A stretch of DNA of 22,096 bases from the NCBI GenBank assembly GCA_016783285.1, contig JADHWW010000129.1, positions 1-22,096 on the forward strand. The letters are read 5' to 3'. The notes beneath the pieces were generated by a model. It was given only the letters and a program-made list of their open reading frames with translations, was not told the DNA's origin and ran no database searches. The translations under genes and the position numbers were made by a program. Source of the DNA: Anaerolineae bacterium. GTDB lineage: Bacteria; Chloroflexota; Anaerolineae; B4-G1. Positions 20,275 to 22,096 of this stretch are shown here, piece by piece (position 1 is the stretch's first letter; every line of letters begins with the position of its first letter).

Positions 20275-20394
20275 AAGCGGATGAACCCGACCCAACTCGC
20301 CTTGGCTCGCTTCCAGCGTCGTCGCTTCGGCAACGGTTTTCGGCGCGCGACGGTCTACTCCGTTGGTCCGTTGGGCGGGTTATCCTAAACGTTA
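20268..20394 (+). other. attC-like site, left part, split by the intron
   Basis: R'' GTATAAC (20268-20274), then GGAT(G)AACCCG(A)CCCAAC (20279-20296), which pairs over 16 bp with GTTGGGCGGGTTATCC (20370-20385) leaving G20283 and A20290 extrahelical. The unpaired spacers AAGC and TAAAC follow, then CGTTA up to 20394. Extrahelical bases on one arm, unpaired spacers and a long variable terminal loop are the hallmarks of integron attC sites. The R' core continues at 21261 after the intron. Confidence 0.75.
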
Positions 20395-21260
20395 GTGCGC
20401 CAAGCGAACTTGGCGTTTCTTGCAGGGTGAAAGTCCCTGCTGGGTAAGGACTAACCACCCACCCATACCGAGTGTTGCAATTGTTAGGAAGGTTGTTTCA
20501 GGAAGAAGGAACAGAACCGAACGAAGCAGTTGAGGCGTATACAGGGAACCACATAGCCCGTAGGGGAGACCGCAATCCCCGAAGTCTCGATATAGCCTCG
20601 TTAAAGGGATAGGGGGCGAAAGCCTCAAAAGCAGACGGCGATGGTGTTAACGGGCCAGAAGCCAACACAAAGAGCGCCGAGAAACAGGTGAGTGCTCGGA
20701 GGGTCTGCCGGAGTCCACGAAGAGCGTGGGATGTGTGGAGAGAAATGCCAGGAACCCTACGCTACGCTCAGGACAGGCTTGGGAGACCCTGGTAGTTTCT
20801 GGACAGCGCGAGTGAGCAGGGCGTCTGCGCAAGGGAAACGGATGGTGTGCCACAGACGGGGAAACCCTGAAACCGAAGTAGGCCGGACTCTAAACGTAGA
20901 TGAACGAACGCACACGAACGATGAACCAGGTAGGCTATCCCGCCCGAGAAGGAGAAGGGATGCCGAAGGTTGCCAGGGAGTCAGATCAGCCCATAGTACT
21001 CTGAGACGGTAGGGCCGTTCACGTGTGAGCCAAAGGGCTCACTAGGGGAAGGGGCTGACAGGCAGCCATAGCCCGCAAAGGAAACCTTGCCCGGACATGG
21101 AGGGCCGGATCAACAAGGCCAACCTCACTGCGGGGAATAGCGAAGGCGCTTCGAAAGAAGCGTTTGCGGAAGCGAGGCTGTCTGAAGAGCCCGGTGCGGG
21201 AAAACCGCACGCCGGGATCCGTGGGGGGGGCAGCCGGGAAACCGGCTGTCCTACCCCGAT
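20395..21260 (+). ncRNA. Group II intron without reverse transcriptase
   Basis: The 866-nt element begins GTGCGCC (consensus GUGYG) and folds at once into GCCAAG-CGAA-CTTGGC (20399-20414) and GCAGGG/CCCTGC (20422-20440). Domain V lies at 21187-21219 with the AGC triad, a two-base bulge and a GAAA-type loop. Domain VI (21221-21258) has the GAAA-capped stem CAGCCGG/CCGGCTG and a bulged A21253, seven bases before the 3' end CCCCGAT. IBS1 CGTTA (20390-20394) can pair with EBS1 TAACG (20648-20652) and IBS2 TATCC (20381-20385) with EBS2 GGATA (20607-20611), in the right order. No reverse-transcriptase domain is encoded; short frames near 20960-21230 may be leftovers. In domain V the base opposite the triad G is A rather than the usual U, so self-splicing may be weakened. 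Confidence 0.85.
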
Positions 21261-21267
21261 GGTTGCC
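21261..21267 (+). other. Right half of the split attC core (3' exon)
   Basis: The 3' exon starts GGTTGCC. Joined to GTTA (20391-20394) it gives GTTAGGT, a full match to the R' consensus GTTRRRY. The interrupted form GTTAGTG does not match. Confidence 0.65.
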
Positions 21268-21326
21268 GCCCAGTTGTCGCCAAATGCTTAATGTAGTCAA
21301 CAAATGGTCTCACAAGGAAATAGTGA

Positions 21327-22016
21327 ATGAATTTGAGAGGGTCGTACAGAGCCTTACGCAACAATTCTGAAGCTGCTATGCTTGCAGCTATAGAAATCTA
21401 CAACAAACCCCAAATTGAGTACCGGGACGAGTGTTTTTTAATTTTACTGGTAAATGCCTGGGAATTGTTGCTCAAGGCCATATTGTCCAAAAACAAACAG
21501 CGGGTTTTCTACCCAAAGAAAAGGAACGAGCCTTATCGAACTTTTTCAATTCGGGACGCACTTATCAAAGCAAAAAACTTCTTCCCCTCTGATATTCCGT
21601 ACGAGCCAGTTGCCCAAAACATAAATATGCTCGTAACCTACCGAAACAACGCGATACATTTTTACAATCAACGAGGGTTTAGCGTAATCATATACGGGCT
21701 TGCACAAACCAGTATCATAAATTACAGAGATTTGTTATTGGCAATATTTGGCATAGATATAGCAGATGAAATGACCATTAGTCTGTTGCCTCTTTCATTT
21801 GGAGCACAACCAGATCCTATTGAGTTTCTGCGACAGGCAAAAGCTAATCCACCAAAGAATAAAGCAGTAGCACAATTTTTAAGAGAACTCTCGCAAACTA
21901 CGAGGGAATTGGAAGCACAACATTTCGATACTTCCAGGTTTTTAACTGTCTTTACAGCTCATTTTCGGCTTAACATAAAGTTGGCGTCAGACATGCGACA
22001 ACCAGCGCGCGAATAG
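21327..22016 (+). CDS. DUF3644-family protein (probable cassette gene)
   Basis: A 229-residue protein. NNSEAAMLAAIEIYNKPQIEYRDECFLILLVNAWELLLKAIL (12-53) is the characteristic opening of DUF3644 proteins (IEIYNKP, then NAWELLLKA), followed by FSIRDAL and NINMLVTYRNNAIHFY (near 98-113), an RN-x-x-xH element conserved in the family. The function of DUF3644 is unknown; members turn up in accessory and defence-like regions. Many are longer, so this may be a short form. AAGGA (21314-21318) supports ATG 21327. Codon usage and composition are clearly AT-richer than in all other genes of the window, and the gene follows directly on the split attC-like site, both of which indicate recent acquisition. 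No attC-like hairpin is visible in the 80 bases after the stop; the cassette end may lie beyond the window. Confidence 0.8.
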   Translation: MNLRGSYRALRNNSEAAMLAAIEIYNKPQIEYRDECFLILLVNAWELLLKAILSKNKQRVFYPKKRNEPYRTFSIRDALIKAKNFFPSDIPYEPVAQNINMLVTYRNNAIHFYNQRGFSVIIYGLAQTSIINYRDLLLAIFGIDIADEMTISLLPLSFGAQPDPIEFLRQAKANPPKNKAVAQFLRELSQTTRELEAQHFDTSRFLTVFTAHFRLNIKLASDMRQPARE

Positions 22017-22096
22017 ACAGAATTATTGGCAGACATGCCTGGAACAGATCCGCTTTGCTTGCATTGAACAGCACCCCAGGGGGCCAGGGTTGTCTC
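22017..22096. other. Right-edge tail after the DUF3644 gene
   Basis: 80 bases with no gene or clear hairpin. GC content rises again from about 22040, which may mark the end of the AT-rich cassette. Confidence 0.3.

Noticed and set aside
20692..21291. Short plus-strand frames inside the intron (106, 64 and 68 residues)
   Set aside because: They cover structured intron RNA and contain no reverse-transcriptase motif; at most they include small leftovers of an intron-encoded protein.
21164..21370. Frame across the intron end ending NEFERVVQSLTQQF as the true DUF3644 N-terminus
   Set aside because: It would need a frameshift near 21365; ATG 21327 has a good AAGGA site and leads without a break into the conserved part.

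Overview
The window looks like a chromosomal segment of an uncultured, GC-rich bacterium, most likely a Chloroflexota (Anaerolineae-type) genome. This is inference. It rests on the protein style (a GT-C glycosyltransferase with C-terminal beta-sandwich repeats, a Thr/Pro-linker lytic transglycosylase, paired ArsA/Get3-like ATPases) and on the many short palindromic and 7-bp repeats inside and between genes. No rRNA, tRNA, CRISPR array or replication origin was seen.

Layout. 154-795: membrane-anchored hypothetical. 942-2657: CstA-family transporter ending in a perfect hairpin. 2763-5341: a compact unit of two paralogous small proteins followed by two overlapping ArsA/Get3-like ATPases whose catalytic motifs are degenerate in complementary ways. 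5403-6011: TPR membrane protein. 6088-6631: toxin-antitoxin pair with a MazF/PemK toxin. 6709-6955: fused remnants of a TPR-gene tail and a lipid-kinase head. 6956-10390: four genes with overlapping stop/start codons (CoA-transferase alpha and beta, diacylglycerol-kinase-like lipid kinase, PlsC-like acyltransferase). 10453-10689: small minus-strand gene. 10917-12512: lytic transglycosylase, followed by a 5'-truncated metallo-beta-lactamase-fold remnant. 13056-14621: FGGY sugar kinase. 14724-15953: DUF401-type membrane protein. 15981-16138: small remnants including a HicB start. 16240-19335: giant GT-C glycosyltransferase carrying several 7-bp repeat tracts and a 24-bp tandem repeat.

The right end (about 19.7-22.0 kb) is different and is the most interesting part. 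It reads as a small integron-type cassette array with no integrase in view: a sigma70-like promoter, a short attC-like hairpin, a cassette with a BglII-like endonuclease gene, a second longer attC-like hairpin, then an AT-rich DUF3644 gene. The second attC is split by an 866-nt group II intron (20395-21260) that lacks a reverse transcriptase. Its ends are supported by the GTGCG start, domains V and VI with a bulged A 7 nt before the 3' end, and candidate IBS1/EBS1 and IBS2/EBS2 pairings. Removing it rebuilds a consensus attC core (GTTAGGT). Domain V has an unusual base opposite the catalytic triad, so the intron may be decaying or may depend on a helper.
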